The notes under the pieces: generated by a model | The model's database searches: none | Seen by the model: the letters and a program-made list of their open reading frames with translations, nothing else | What the model was told of the DNA's origin: nothing | Position numbers and translations under genes: made by a program | Shown: positions 35,101 to 43,864 of the stretch, in pieces | Numbering within the stretch: the stretch's first letter is position 1 | Layout of the letters: each line of letters opens with the position of its first letter | NCBI GenBank assembly: GCA_018398585.1 | Contig: JAGTTD010000013.1 | Coordinates: 6,296,492-6,360,491 of the forward strand | Length of the DNA stretch: 64,000 bases | Source: Simmondsia chinensis | Taxonomy: Eukaryota; Streptophyta; Magnoliopsida; Caryophyllales; Simmondsiaceae | Direction of reading: 5' to 3'

Positions 35101-35869
35101 ACATTACTTTTACAATAGTGTTTATGCAAAAAGTGTTTCTAAAAGATTACTGTTTTCACAAATTAGCTAAACAGGCTCATATAAACAAAGGAGTTGACAT
35201 GTAAGGTTGGCATATAAGTAAGATACCATATCAAGACCAGAGTAATTCACTGGACTTGTTTGTCAATCTCTCCTATTTCACAACTTTGGTGTAGGACTTG
35301 TATTTAGACTAACTAGCATGGAAATTCCTCAACAGGTAGGTGTTGCCTTATCCAAGGATCTGATGGCAGTTGCCGGTGAAGCCCTAAAGGCCAACATCAC
35401 GACCCTTGGTCCCCTCGTGCTCCCCATGTCAGAACAACTCCTCTTCTTTGCCACCTTAGTGGCACGTAAGGTCTTCAAGATGACGAACGTGAAGCCATAC
35501 ATCCCAGATTTCAAGTTGGCAGCGAAGCACTTCTGCATCCATGCAGGAGGCAAAGCAGTGTTGGATGAGCTCGAGAAGAACTTGGAGTTGACGCCATGGC
35601 ACCTTGAACCCTCGAGGATGACACTGTATAGGTTTGGGAACACATCGAGTAGCTCATTATGGTACGAGTTGGCATACGCTGAAGCAAAAGGGAGGATCCG
35701 TAAGGGTGATCGAACTTGGATGATTGGATTTGGTTCAGGTTTCAAGTGTAACAGTGTTGTGTGGAGGGCTTTGAGGAGTGTCAATCCGGCTAGAGAGAAG
35801 AATCCTTGGATGGATGAAATTGAGAAGTTCCCTGTCCATGTGCCTAAAATCGCACCTATCGCTTCGTAG
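21532..35869 (+). CDS. KCS10: 3-ketoacyl-CoA synthase, FIDDLEHEAD/KCS10-like (4 exons)
   Basis: Exons 21532-22044, 23342-23614, 34608-34859 and 35336-35869 join in phase 0 to give 523 residues. All three introns have GT-AG ends. The enzyme condenses malonyl-CoA with a long acyl-CoA, the first step of very-long-chain fatty acid elongation in the ER membrane. Two N-terminal membrane helices lie at about 47-68 and 86-106. Cys247 (GGMGCSAG), His415 (HFCIHAGG) and Asn448 (RFGNTSSSS) form the catalytic triad with the family's spacing (168 and 33 residues). The end, [13 protein letters not shown], and the central [19 protein letters not shown] resemble FIDDLEHEAD proteins, which act in epidermis and keep organs from fusing. 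The start is the first in-frame ATG. Intron 2 is 10,993 bp and full of transposons. Assignment to KCS is firm; to KCS10 likely. Confidence 0.9.
22082..22308 (+). mobile_element. 5S-rRNA-headed SINE, copy 3 (KCS intron 1)
   Basis: It starts 37 bp after the exon 1 boundary. The head has ATCCCATTAGAACTCCC, GTTAAGCGTGCTTGGCC and GAGTGACCTCTTGGGAAG, then CCTCGTGTTGCACCCCT as at the end of 5S rRNA. The tail reads TTGGGGGTACTCG, CTGAAGGG and CTACGTACATCCACC. The flanks TATTTTGGGTTATTTACA (22064-22081) and TTATTTGGTTATTTACA (22309-22325) match apart from small differences. It has the same orientation as the gene. Confidence 0.88.
22326..23341. other. Remainder of KCS intron 1
   Basis: AT-rich intron sequence without a recognised element, ending in the acceptor before exon 2. 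Confidence 0.6.
23342..23614 (+). CDS. KCS10: KCS exon 2 (residues 172-262), catalytic cysteine
   Basis: The acceptor is GAATAG|GTG and the donor ACAG|GTTAGT. The 91 residues include [15 protein letters not shown] and [10 protein letters not shown] with the acyl-accepting Cys247. All 91 residues are open with no stop. Confidence 0.92.
23643..23760 (-). mobile_element. LINE 3'-end fragment in KCS intron 2
   Basis: A T run followed by GATAAATAGAGAG on the + strand is the reversed form of the TTTATC-poly(A) LINE end found elsewhere here. It lies 28 bp after the exon 2 donor. The right limit is uncertain and no clear target duplication was found. Confidence 0.4.
23761..25143. other. KCS intron 2, AT-rich, nothing recognised
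   Basis: No coding or repeat boundary can be supported in this part of the intron. Confidence 0.45.
25161..25393 (-). mobile_element. 5S-rRNA-headed SINE, copy 4 (KCS intron 2)
   Basis: The flanks TATATTCCTATAAAATA (25144-25160) and TATATTCCCATAAAACA (25394-25410) are a 17-bp duplication with two differences. On the - strand the head has GATCCCATTAGAACTC and GAGTAGTACTAGGATGGG, then GTGACCTCCTGGAAATG. The tail has a TTG-containing end (ATCTATTGTTGTTATG). Confidence 0.88.
25411..26199. other. KCS intron 2, AT-rich
   Basis: No element could be bounded in this interval. Confidence 0.45.
26200..26345 (-). mobile_element. 5S-rRNA-headed SINE, copy 5 (tail only)
   Basis: Only the RTE-like tail remains: on the - strand CACCCTGTAGAGTAAGAC, then CCTGTTTAGGCTGAAGC and CACTAGGTGG. 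The 5S head is missing, so the copy is 5'-truncated or decayed. Confidence 0.55.
26571..26710 (+). repeat. LTR of copia copy A (+ orientation)
   Basis: The 140-bp LTR runs from TGTTAGACTATATT to CATTCTTTCA and is followed directly by TGGTATCAAAG, a copia initiator-Met primer site with one change. It is homologous to the 140-144 bp LTRs of copies B and C. Its + orientation opposes that of the adjacent pol. Confidence 0.85.
26711..27009 (+). repeat. Inverted leader copy at the 3' end of copia A
   Basis: This segment matches the leader at about 30690-30923 in inverted orientation. Shared phrases include CTCGTAAAGGCAAACCCTA, CCATCCTAGCGCCACCCA and CTACCTCCCTCTTGGCTTC. It carries about 100 bp (AACAACCCAGCG to CCCTCCTTTGG) that the other copy lacks, so it derives from a different family member or from an older state. 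Confidence 0.75.
27010..27563 (-). pseudogene. Copia A RNase H domain
   Basis: The frame contains [43 protein letters not shown] and [10 protein letters not shown], the standard RNase H end of copia pol. It would degrade RNA in RNA-DNA hybrids. The frame ends at the palindromic junction, where it runs into the inverted leader. Confidence 0.75.
27576..28867 (-). pseudogene. Copia A reverse transcriptase, frameshifted
   Basis: A proline/alanine-rich linker is followed by the RT start ([25 protein letters not shown]), then KWVFRIKQ and [21 protein letters not shown]. The catalytic [10 protein letters not shown] lies in the next frame (near 27960). A frameshift near 28040 separates the two parts. 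The YVDD box is intact here, unlike in copies B and C. Confidence 0.78.
28868..29488 (-). pseudogene. Copia A integrase core
   Basis: The frame has [28 protein letters not shown] and [19 protein letters not shown]. These are the acidic integrase-core motifs and the helix after the catalytic Glu, followed by [15 protein letters not shown] typical of copia. Confidence 0.78.
29590..30180 (-). pseudogene. Copia A protease and GAG-pre-integrase domain
   Basis: The frame starts [17 protein letters not shown], where the active-site DSG of copies B and C has become NSV, so the protease is dead. The pre-integrase region follows with [12 protein letters not shown] and SLWHR. The zinc-binding HHCC part is broken by a stop. 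Confidence 0.7.
30924..32105. mobile_element. MITE-like element with ~70-bp inverted ends, split by a hAT-type element
   Basis: The left arm (30924-30990) and right arm (about 32030-32105) match when inverted. GCGTGAGATGGCGAATCC pairs with GCGTGAAAGGGGCAAATTC, and ATTGTAATGG, GATTTGTT and poly(A) blocks occur in the same order. A hAT-type element at 31007-31917 interrupts it. The outer edges and target duplication were not resolved. The left edge abuts the primer site of copia A, whose 5' LTR is missing. Confidence 0.5.
31007..31917. mobile_element. Non-autonomous hAT-type element, 8-bp TSD
   Basis: Perfect 8-bp flanks TTTACGGC lie at 30999-31006 and 31918-31925. The ends read TAGGGCTGCACATCGG and TTTAATCCCTA (inverted TAGGG). 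Both subterminal regions are dense in GGACCGGACCG words, and the centre is AT-rich with no transposase. Confidence 0.85.
32115..32146. repeat. (CA)n microsatellite
   Basis: About 15 CA units join the MITE-like end to the truncated 5S-headed SINE copy 6. Confidence 0.9.
32147..32252 (-). mobile_element. 5S-rRNA-headed SINE, copy 6 (head only)
   Basis: On the - strand the head runs from GAGGGTTAATTTACCAGGC through GGTACCGGATTACATTAG and GTAGTACTAGGATGGATG to GACCTCTTGGGAAGTCC. It then stops at the CA microsatellite. The tail is absent. Confidence 0.75.
32260..33150. repeat. AT-rich array of AAATATTT words with a 136-bp direct repeat
   Basis: Nearly 0.9 kb is built from TTTAAATATTT-like words. 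Two adjacent segments starting at 32341 and 32477 are almost identical over about 115 bp. A single GC-richer island (GGTGGCTGGAGGGCGGG) lies at 32899-32920. A similar array is at 41880-42800. Confidence 0.6.
33151..33886. other. KCS intron 2, nothing recognised
   Basis: AT-rich intron sequence with no supported feature. Confidence 0.4.
33887..34010 (-). mobile_element. LINE 3'-end fragment
   Basis: The + strand shows a T run and then GAACATCAAAAAGCCTAAAGG. On the - strand this resembles the 3' UTR and poly(A) end of a LINE. Limits are approximate. Confidence 0.35.
34112..34375 (+). pseudogene. RNase H remnant of LINE type
   Basis: The frame reads [29 protein letters not shown] and [14 protein letters not shown]. 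After a stop it continues with RNANMVAP. This matches the C-terminal half of the RNase H domain in plant non-LTR elements, with the acidic ESDC site visible. It lies 230 bp before KCS exon 3. Confidence 0.6.
34608..34859 (+). CDS. KCS10: KCS exon 3 (residues 263-346)
   Basis: The acceptor is GTAACAG|GTT and the donor CAAG|GTATTG. It holds [17 protein letters not shown] and VRTHKGADD, both KCS signatures, with conserved His326. It is separated from exon 2 by almost 11 kb. The residue W in [12 protein letters not shown] is unusual. Confidence 0.9.
35336..35869 (+). CDS. KCS10: KCS exon 4 (residues 347-523) and stop
   Basis: The acceptor is CAACAG|GTA. The exon carries [23 protein letters not shown], catalytic His415 and Asn448, and FGSGFKCNS. 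It ends in TAG at 35867. No clear AATAAA lies just downstream. Confidence 0.92.
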   Translation, partial: VGVALSKDLMAVAGEALKANITTLGPLVLPMSEQLLFFATLVARKVFKMTNVKPYIPDFKLAAKHFCIHAGGKAVLDELEKNLELTPWHLEPSRMTLYRFGNTSSSSLWYELAYAEAKGRIRKGDRTWMIGFGSGFKCNSVVWRALRSVNPAREKNPWMDEIEKFPVHVPKIAPIAS

Positions 35870-36756
35870 AACTGCTAGGATGTGATTAGTAATGAAAAAT
35901 GTGTATTATGTTAGTGATGTAGAAAAAGAAACTTTGGTTGATGGGTGAGAACATGTCTCATTGAGAATAACGTGTGCATCGTTATGTTGAACTTGAATTT
36001 GAGTATTGGTGAAATTCTGTTAGAATTGACGCATGAGTCATATATATACAAATTTAAGTAAGATTTTACGCTTTCTTATGACGGAGTATAAAAAAGAAAA
36101 GTCTATGATAAAGGTCAACTACTATAACTATATTGCGAAAGATGAGAGAGTATGCCTTGTGGCCACGAAAGATTCTTCCATTTTTTCGTGTGCTTTGTAA
36201 TCCTTAATACTATAGCACATGTTAATACAGGAATTCGTTACGACAAGCGCTCTTCAAAATCGAGTACAAACATCTCGGACTTTGAGAATGATTCGGTTCG
36301 GGATAGCCCCTTCTGAGTGTTCAATTTTCTCCATGCAAAACAAGGATGCTTAGTTTGTGATTGTTAAAACCTATTGAAATCGAATATATGGCGTCAAATC
36401 GACCCTAAAGCACCCTCCAACAATATCTTTGGTGGATCTAGTATCATAAGATTTGATATACAGTAACAAAATTTGGCAACAAAAATACAAACGAAAATGA
36501 AACCAAGGAATCAAAATGAAAAATAGAAGAGGAAGACACTTGATATTACTGGGTTCAGATAAAAAAAAAAACCTAATCCTAGTTCACGACTAAAAACTAT
36601 AGACAGCTCTCCACTATAATATTTCGATTATATTTACAAGCAGTTTCCTTACATAACCTACTTAATAAAAGAACATTTAGACTACTCACGAAAAGCTTTA
36701 CAACCTAGGTACGTAGGTAAAGGTACAAAGTCAAACAAGCCGTTGCACAGAAAACA
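35870..36756. other. 3' flank of the KCS gene
   Basis: No gene is recognised. The KCS 3' UTR and polyadenylation site must lie in the first part, but the sequence does not show a clear signal. Confidence 0.4.
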
Positions 36757-36772
36757 GTTAGTGTTTTTCCTT

Positions 36773-37349
36773 TTTTTTTGATAAATTGCGACAAAATCGC
36801 AAAATAAGCGGGCCACTAGCTAGGTGAGGCCGAAGTCCGACCGCAACAGCACGGGAACCAAAAAGATGCCAACGCAAAACAAGAAAATAGTCACAAAACA
36901 CGACACATCAGACAACGAAAATAGGACCAGAAAAGAAACGAGGATAAGAAACAAAAGAGCCCGCAGAATCATTGCAAATAGGGATCAAAGCTGAGGAGGA
37001 GCCAGAAGACCGGCACAAGAACCGAGAATGAACCTGAAGACCCAACCTAACACTCAAACCATATCAATGGACAAGAATGTCTGCCACCCTAACCGGGTCG
37101 AAACCATCAAAGTTGATGCCCATCTTTTCACCTATCTCTATAACTCGCTCCGCACTCAGGATCCTCTCATCATATTCTTCTTCCGTGATCTTCTGAATTC
37201 GATTACCCCTATTTCGTTTTTTCCTCTTCCCGGTTGACTTAGATGATTTTCCAACATTACTTGTAGGAGACATATCCTTGAGGAAGTCTTGCAGCTCCCG
37301 CTTCTCTCTATCCTTCATCTTGCGCTTGATCACTTTTCTCTGTCTTCTC
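36773..37349 (-). mobile_element. 5'-truncated LINE with ORF tail, 16-bp TSD
   Basis: A perfect 16-bp duplication, GTTAGTGTTTTTCCTT, flanks the insert (36757-36772 and 37350-37365). On the - strand it holds a basic frame (37333-37064) with KRELQDFLKDMSP, a KRKK stretch, then YDERILSAERVIEIG, INFDGFDPVRVADIL and a stop. About 290 bp of 3' UTR ends in TTTATC and poly(A). The plan matches the LINE at 8614-9267. The ORF tail here is intact and suggests a shared LINE protein of unknown function. Confidence 0.82.
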
Positions 37350-37365
37350 GTTAGTGTTTTTCCTT

Positions 37366-37684
37366 ATGGTAAGGTTATAAGGATCAGGATTCCACACAAA
37401 ATGGATAGAGGGTCTTTAGAATAAGAAATGTACGACTTAATTGAGAACTGTAAAATTTTAAGTATTGTGTGCCAAAGCCATTTATACTGATGAAATTAAT
37501 CCAAAAATATCATGAATATCATTGCAAGATGTTTATGTTCACATAACTTCAATAATTAAAAAATAATACTGGATGTCAATGGGGTCAGATGACATCTTCT
37601 ATTCAATTGTGCTTTGAGTCACTAACCCTTTGTTATAACTATTGAAGCTAATAAAAGAGTTCTTCGTGAATATTATTAGTCCAT
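37366..37684. other. Intergenic, nothing recognised
   Basis: No gene or repeat is supported here. Confidence 0.4.
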
Positions 37685-37698
37685 AGTGTTTATTACGC

Positions 37699-37936
37699 AA
37701 GGGTTCATTTACCAAACACTAAGGCACCGGATCCCATTAGAATTCCGAAGTTAAGCGTGCTTGGCTGAAAGTAGTACCAGGATATGTGACCTCTTGGGAA
37801 GCCCTCGCTTTGCCAACCCTGTAAGGTTGGGGGTCCTCGGAAACAACATCTTGGCAATGTTACACCATGAAGGGGTAAGGCTGCATACCTCCACCTCTCT
37901 CAAACCCCGCATAGGCACTGGGTCTGTTGTTGTTGT
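37699..37936 (+). mobile_element. 5S-rRNA-headed SINE, copy 7 (best full-length copy)
   Basis: The flanks AGTGTTTATTACGC (37685-37698) and AGTGTTAATTACGC (37937-37950) are a 14-bp duplication with one change. The head aligns with 5S rRNA from its 5' end (AGGGTTCATTTACCA) through GGCACCGGATCCCATTAG, AGTTAAGCGTGCTTGG and GTGACCTCTTGGGAAG. The tail reads GGTTGGGGGTCCTCGGAAAC, GAAGGGGTAAGGCTGC, AACCCCGC and CACTGGGTCTGTTGTTGTTG. Polymerase III would be expected to start at or near the head, since the 5S promoter is internal. Confidence 0.92.
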
Positions 37937-37950
37937 AGTGTTAATTACGC

Positions 37951-38519
37951 CGCAATTCTTATACTTTGTATACTATATTAATTTAATACTTATACTTTAA
38001 ATTGTATTAACTCGATCAATATATAATTTATAACATGTTAATATAGTCTTAGGGTAAAATTAATATTAAAATAACAATGGAGTTTTACGCGTCGGGTCAT
38101 GGACGGGTTTAAATTAGGTCAACGGGTGAGTTTGTATTAAGTCGCTTGCATATGAGATGATAGAACCACATTAAAAATTATATCATTAACTAAAGCTGGA
38201 TTCAATCATAGGAATAAAATGATATAATTTAGGTTGTATAATAACAAGACTGAAATATTAAAAAGTAAAACAACTATTAAGAAAACTTTGGAATAAATAA
38301 CGCATTTTTTTTAAATTAATGGACCAAAACACATCGGGGTTAAAGTACAGTGGCCCAAAGTTCAATAGCCCAATATCTTCAACATAAGAGGCCCAAAGTT
38401 GGGGTTCTCTTCCGCGAAACGTTAGGTCTCCATCCAGGTGTGTACATAAACTAAATGTTTGATGAATTACTCGGATTTTAAAATTGATTATGGTTAATTT
38501 GTTTTCATTATGAGGGCTT
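37951..38519. other. Intergenic, nothing recognised
   Basis: No gene or repeat is supported here. Confidence 0.4.
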
Positions 38520-38950
38520 TATAGTTTATCGTGTCAAGTTCAAGTAGGCTTGGTAAGTTTATAGCGAGTGTTCGACTCGTTAATATTCATGAACAACTCA
38601 TAAAAGGCTCGATAGAGCTCGTTAAGGTCTCACTAGAACTCATTCAGAACATGTTAAAAATCGCTATTAGTTAAAAGTGGTCCGATCTAGAATAGCTTAG
38701 CTTAGTACTGACCTTGATCCGATAGCAAGCTTGGCTTGGTTGTGAGCTCAATTCAGTTCGATTCACTAGCGAGTTTGAGTTGCCTCGATTAGACTAATGA
38801 GCCATAGAGTCAAGTATCAAATATACTAAAATCTGACTGAATCAAGCTCGAACAAAGGTTTGGAAGATCGAAATGAGCTCAACTAGAACGCTAGTTATCG
38901 AGTAAAAGGGTGCTTTACTCCACTCGGCTTGTTTACAATCCTATCTCCGT
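38520..38950. repeat. Putative hAT-like element with CTCG/GAGCTC words
   Basis: The block repeats CTCG and GAGCTC in both directions, as at 10281-10840, and ends near CTTGTTTACAATCCTA. Matching 8-bp flanks were not found, so the limits are tentative. Confidence 0.3.
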
Positions 38951-39078
38951 TGCATAAGGCTCTGTGTATAAGGGGCCCCAACACGGCACCCCATTCAATT
39001 TCAGGAAACATTCTCCCATGTCCTGGTCAAGGATCAGTTGCATTTGATTTTTAATAAATGTACCACGTGTTTTGACAT

Positions 39079-39390
39079 TTCTGTTTGATAATTAGTGACA
39101 GAGCCGCAGAAGCAGGCCACTCGACAAAGCAAGACCTAACCCACTTTAACAAGAGCAGGGAAAACAAACGAAAAAAAAAAAAAAACACAAAGAAAAACAA
39201 AAATAGGGAAAGCAAACGCACTACAAAAACAACAAAAGCAAAAAACCAACCAAACGGAAGGGACAGGGAGCAAAACCGACGCACAGAATCCAGCTGAAGA
39301 CTAGGACACTCACAACTGAAAACTGGAATACAAGGCACCAAGAAGCCAAAAAAAAAACACAAAAAAAAAATTGACAACCCAAGCTGAAGA
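39079..39390 (-). mobile_element. 5'-truncated LINE 3' UTR, 16-bp TSD
   Basis: The flanks CCACGTGTTTTGACAT (39063-39078) and CCATGTGTTTTGACAT (39391-39406) differ by one base. The - strand is T-rich UTR ending GTCACTAATTATCAAAC. No coding region remains. Confidence 0.7.
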
Positions 39391-39406
39391 CCATGTGTTT
39401 TGACAT

Positions 39407-39838
39407 ATTAAGTATCTTTTAAACTATGAATAGGCATTTTTTTTTTTTTTTTTTTTGACACAAAGCACCTTTAAAACTTGTTATTTTTCATTTAATCTCT
39501 ACAACTTCATAATTTTTTAGAAACCCATGTCCAAAAGTACAAAAGTTTTCCATCAACCACCTTAAATCACATTATCAATTGTCCATTAAATATCGCATGA
39601 CATTCACACGGACTTTAGCTTATCTTGTTTTACTTTTGTAGTGCACATGAGCCATGGGTCAAAACTAGACAAGTCGGCAATACATTCACCTATCTTCTTT
39701 CCTGCCAGGGTTTGATCTCGAGCAGGTTTGAAAGAGGCAAGCTTTAAACCTTGGTAGGAGAGGGGCTGGAAAATATTTTGTTAATGTGCACTCTAAAATC
39801 TATATAAAAGCTACTAGCACATAAGGAGGAAATAATAA
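39407..39838. other. Intergenic with T run
   Basis: A 22-base T run lies at about 39428-39458. Nothing else is recognised. Confidence 0.4.
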
Positions 39839-39847
39839 TGTGATTTA

Positions 39848-40396
39848 CGGTATGCATGGGTCTTTGTGTGGCATGCATTTGGTGTATGGGGTGCGTCTAG
39901 GACAATAATGTGGAAGGATTAGGTTGTCTTTTGTGCTATTAAGATTGGTTGGGTGAATGTGCTTTGAGGGCATGGATGTCAATGGTGAAATGATGGGAAG
40001 TGGTGATCGCCATTTCTTACTTAGTATGATCCTTCTTCGAGTGTTGGATACAATGCGGTGGTTGTGGTTTCTAAGTGGGCTAGTCTAGTGTTCTACACGA
40101 GGCAGGGGTCAAAGCTGTTCTTTACTATGTAGCAAGTTGTATCGATTATTGTCTTTGTGTGTTTTAGGTTGAGTGGAGCTTTTCGAAAGCCGGGGATCGA
40201 GCGGCATCCTCCAACGGGATTAAGATTGGTGCGTATTGATCTTTCTTTGAGTCTTCAGGGAGTCGTGTTGGTCTGTCTTTTGGCTGTTTTTGGGGTGTAC
40301 TTGTAGGGTGGTGTCTTCTGCTTGGATTCTCGTGTTTGTTTGGATGAATGTATTTGATTTGTTCTATTAATAAAATCTCAATTATCAAAAAAAAAA
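39848..40396 (+). mobile_element. LINE 3'-end fragment with poly(A)
   Basis: The + strand ends CTCAATTATC followed by about 11 A. ATGTGATTTA ahead of it (to 39847) and ATGCGATTTA after it (from 40397) form a probable short duplication. The body is G/T-rich 3' UTR without RT. Confidence 0.6.
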
Positions 40397-40406
40397 ATGC
40401 GATTTA

Positions 40407-40942
40407 TTGTGGTTGATTAAATATTTTTAGACTTTTAGAGGCGATATTCTGAAAAAGGAAAAAATTATGGCAATTAAGTGAAAAAAATCACAACTTTTCA
40501 AGGTGTTTTTTAGTAAAAAACTTATGTACATATATACACACATACATATGTACACACGAATAAACTTAATATGACAAAATACATAATATATTTATTTTTA
40601 ATAAATGCATCTAATCCTTGCTTCCCCTTCCTCCTCCCCGACTTTTCCTAATAGAATCTAGTTCAAACTGAATTTTTTTTTAGCAATTGATTATACCAAT
40701 TATTGTGGAGGGTCTACTCCTCAGTCAGCTTTAGTCTAAATCGAGTTAGTGGATATATACCAAAATCAAACCAATTGAAAATTTTTGTTTAATTCTAGAC
40801 TTAATTGATTATTGTGTGGTTCAACATTATCGTAGACCAATAGCTTAGTAGAGAAGTTCCCGATCTAACATGAAAATAATAATGCCCAGTTTCTTTAGTT
40901 GTAGAAGACTAGATACATAAAGTTTGAGAATCACCCCACCCA
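40407..40942. other. Intergenic, nothing recognised
   Basis: No gene or repeat is supported here. Confidence 0.4.
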
Positions 40943-41200
40943 CCCCCCCCCCCCCCCCCCCCCCCGCGACGATAATTGGAGTCCAAGCTCAAGAAAGCAC
41001 ATCAGTGCAGGATAAGGCCCGAAGGCAAACAACCGTAAACAGTAAGACACCCAAGATGACCAACAGCCTACAAAATACACTCCAATAGACAAAATGCTAA
41101 AACAACTAAAATGACAAAGTCGAAAAGGATACACATAAAAACATATAGCTAACTAGGCCATAAGATGCCAAAACATAAGCAAAAATAGGAGAAAGACATA
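40943..41200 (-). mobile_element. LINE 3'-end fragment ending in a C/G run
   Basis: On the - strand the sequence ends TCCAATTATCGTCGCG and then 23 G (C on the + strand, 40943-40965). The position and the ATTATC phrase match the other LINE ends, but the tail is G where poly(A) is expected. The upstream edge is approximate. Confidence 0.4.
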
Positions 41201-41880
41201 GATAATGAGAGAAACCTGTCATGACGATCAAACGCCCCTAAAACCCCAGCTCAATGACATGGAGAGAAGACTCGCCCATTAGTTCCTAGGAGATCAGGAT
41301 ACTCGCTATAGACGTGCTCCCCTCCTTGGATTTAGACTTCGATTGAACTACGTAAATATTTAGGGTTTTAATATTATATGGGTAGTCCTAACATGTGGTA
41401 TCAAGAGTCTATCAGTTACAAATAATGAAGAAACTAATAGACTTCGACTGAAAATCTCAGCATTGCATATGGTTGTTTTGGTGGACAATTGAACGAGCGA
41501 CTCATGAATGCTCTCAGGTTGAATGAGAAAATGACTCAAACATATTCATTTCGTTTGTTTAGTTAAAAAAAAAAAAAAAAACATGAACTAACTATGGCTT
41601 TTGGCCCTGGTAAAGTCATTAAACTTAGGCATTTCAATCAAAGTGTCTATTGTAACCTTTTGGACGAATTCTTCGAAGATTGAAATTCTAATAATTGAAT
41701 TGAAATTTGATATTATATTTTTTAACTGTCATGAGATTTCAAATATTTTAAAGTTACCCTAAATTAGGCCAACTTTTTTTTAGGTACTATTGTTGTAACT
41801 CTACCGAAGTTTCATTTGTTTATTTTTACATGACACTTCAGAAAAAAAAAAAAAAAAAAAAAGACCACGAAAACAACTTA
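41201..41880. other. Intergenic with a possible primer-site remnant
   Basis: Near 41390-41405, CCTAACATGTGGTATCAAGAG resembles an LTR end plus primer-binding site, but no second LTR or coding part is seen. A-runs lie at 41564-41581 and 41840-41862. Confidence 0.35.
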
Positions 41881-42800
41881 ATTAAGAATAAAACAATCAT
41901 TTGCATTTCAAATAATTTTACATTAAAAATATACTAAATATTAAGAAAAACTTCAAATATTTAATAAATTCTAGTATAAAAATATTTTAAGTAGTTAAAA
42001 ATTACTTTAACTATTAAGAAATATTTTAAATGTATCAACATAATTTAAATATTCAAAAAAAAATAAAAGTTGGGAGAGATCTACGATGACAGTATTGGCG
42101 GTGGTGTCAAAAGGGATAGGCAGTCAGCACTATAGAAGGAGTTTTTTATTTTTATTTTTTTAATTTTTGAAATTATCTTTTTAAATATTTAAATTATATT
42201 TACATATTTAAAATAGTTTTAAATATTAGCATGTATTTTAAATATTGAAATCTTTACATATTTATTATAAGCTTCAAATATTTAAAATTTTATTGAATAT
42301 TTAAAATATTTTCAAATATCTAATATATTTATTTGAATACTTACAGCATTTTTCTAAATGTTTATACTATTCTATAAAGAATACATAATATTTAAATATA
42401 TAGTATAGTTTTAGATATTTAAAATATTTATTGGCTACTTTAATTTTTGTATATATTTAAGAAATCTTAATAGATACTCTATATATATATAAATATAGAT
42501 ATTTCTCTACATATTTTAAATCTTTTGTAAAATATTACATAAAAACTTAAATATTTTAATATTTAAATTATTTCTCAAAATATCTTAAATATTTTTTTAA
42601 ATATTTGAAATATTTTCTAAATATTGAGGCACTTTTTACATATTTGAAATATTTTGAGAATATGTAAATAATTTTGATATATTTAAATGCTTTTGAAATA
42701 TTTAAAATACATTTTCAATTCATTTCTCAATGTTTAAAATATTTTCTTAAACATTGAAAATATTTTAAGTAATTTAATTTTTAGACTTATCTTAATTGTC
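41881..42800. repeat. AT-rich array of AAATATTT words
   Basis: The texture is the same as at 32260-33150: TTTAAATATTT words for 0.9 kb with one GC-richer island (GGCGGTGGTGTC) at about 42070-42130. It may be a second copy of the same element type or a matrix-attachment-like region. Confidence 0.5.
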
Positions 42801-43129
42801 AATTTTTTTTTTATTATTAATCAAAATAATCTAGTCTAAATTTGATGTAACACTGATTAGATTCACTCAACTACGTGTTCTACTTTCCTATATTAACAAC
42901 ATAAAAACACACGTAAATCAAGCCAAATGCGAACCTATCTAATTAATTAGGCAACTACTTAATTAATGTGCCATGATGTGACAACAATCAATGCCAACAC
43001 CTTCTAGGTGGAGGGACATTTTATACATGCATATTTACTCTTAAAATCCATGAATACATGTAATATATCACTAGCCCAGTAATCTATCTGTTGTCCTTTG
43101 TTTATGGAGTCGATGCTCGTGAACGCATC
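42801..43129. other. Intergenic, nothing recognised
   Basis: No gene or repeat is supported here. Confidence 0.4.
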
Positions 43130-43137
43130 CTATGAGG

Positions 43138-43816
43138 TAGAGGTGTTTAAAAATCCGTAATCGAAATACAGAACCGAAATTTTGAAATACCGACCCGAAA
43201 ATGAGGTTAACCATACCGAACCAAAAAATTGAGGTATTTCAGGATGGTAACGGTTAGTGATTTTTTCCATTTTGGTTAACCGATTTACCGAAATAATATA
43301 TGTCAAGTATATATTTTCATATGTTCATAATAGTATATTATTACTAGGCATGTTTTTCTATCATATAAATGACTCTTCTATAATGCATGATTAACTTTAT
43401 CTTTTTTTCCAATTCATCTCCTATCATGGAGCATTTTTGCCTCATTGTTATCTCCCAAATATTAATGAAGCACTATGTTGCTACAATTTAGTGCTACTCG
43501 CTTGCTCACGTATTATTTAAAATAAGATATTATACATTTAATTTTTTAGAATTGAATTATAAGCTCATAATTTGTTGAATATTCTCACGTTTAATGTATT
43601 CTTTGGACATTTATAAACCATTAAGGAGATAGATCGTATAATATAAAAGGCGTTGTATTACTTTTCCGTTACCGGTTAACTGACATAACCGAACCAAATT
43701 ACAGATTTACCGAAAGTCGGTTAACCGAAATTCGGTTAACCAGGCTTTTCGGTTACGGTAACGGTTAGAGATTTTGAAGTATTTTGGTTATGATTAACTG
43801 AGCCATGAACACTCCA
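43138..43816. mobile_element. Non-autonomous hAT-type element, 8-bp TSD
   Basis: The flanks CTATGAGG (43130-43137) and TTATGAGG (43817-43824) differ at one base. The ends are TAGAGGTGTTTAAAA and GAACACTCCA. Subterminal regions repeat CCGAAA, ACCGAACC and GGTTAACCG words. No transposase is present. Confidence 0.7.
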
Positions 43817-43864
43817 TTATGAGGGTCTAGTGGCGCAGTCTTAAGAAATATTTTGAATGCTACT

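Noticed and set aside
37720..37815. A functional 5S rRNA gene
   Set aside because: The 5S-like part has many differences, is not in a tandem array with spacer, and continues into an RTE-like tail within a target duplication. It is a SINE head.
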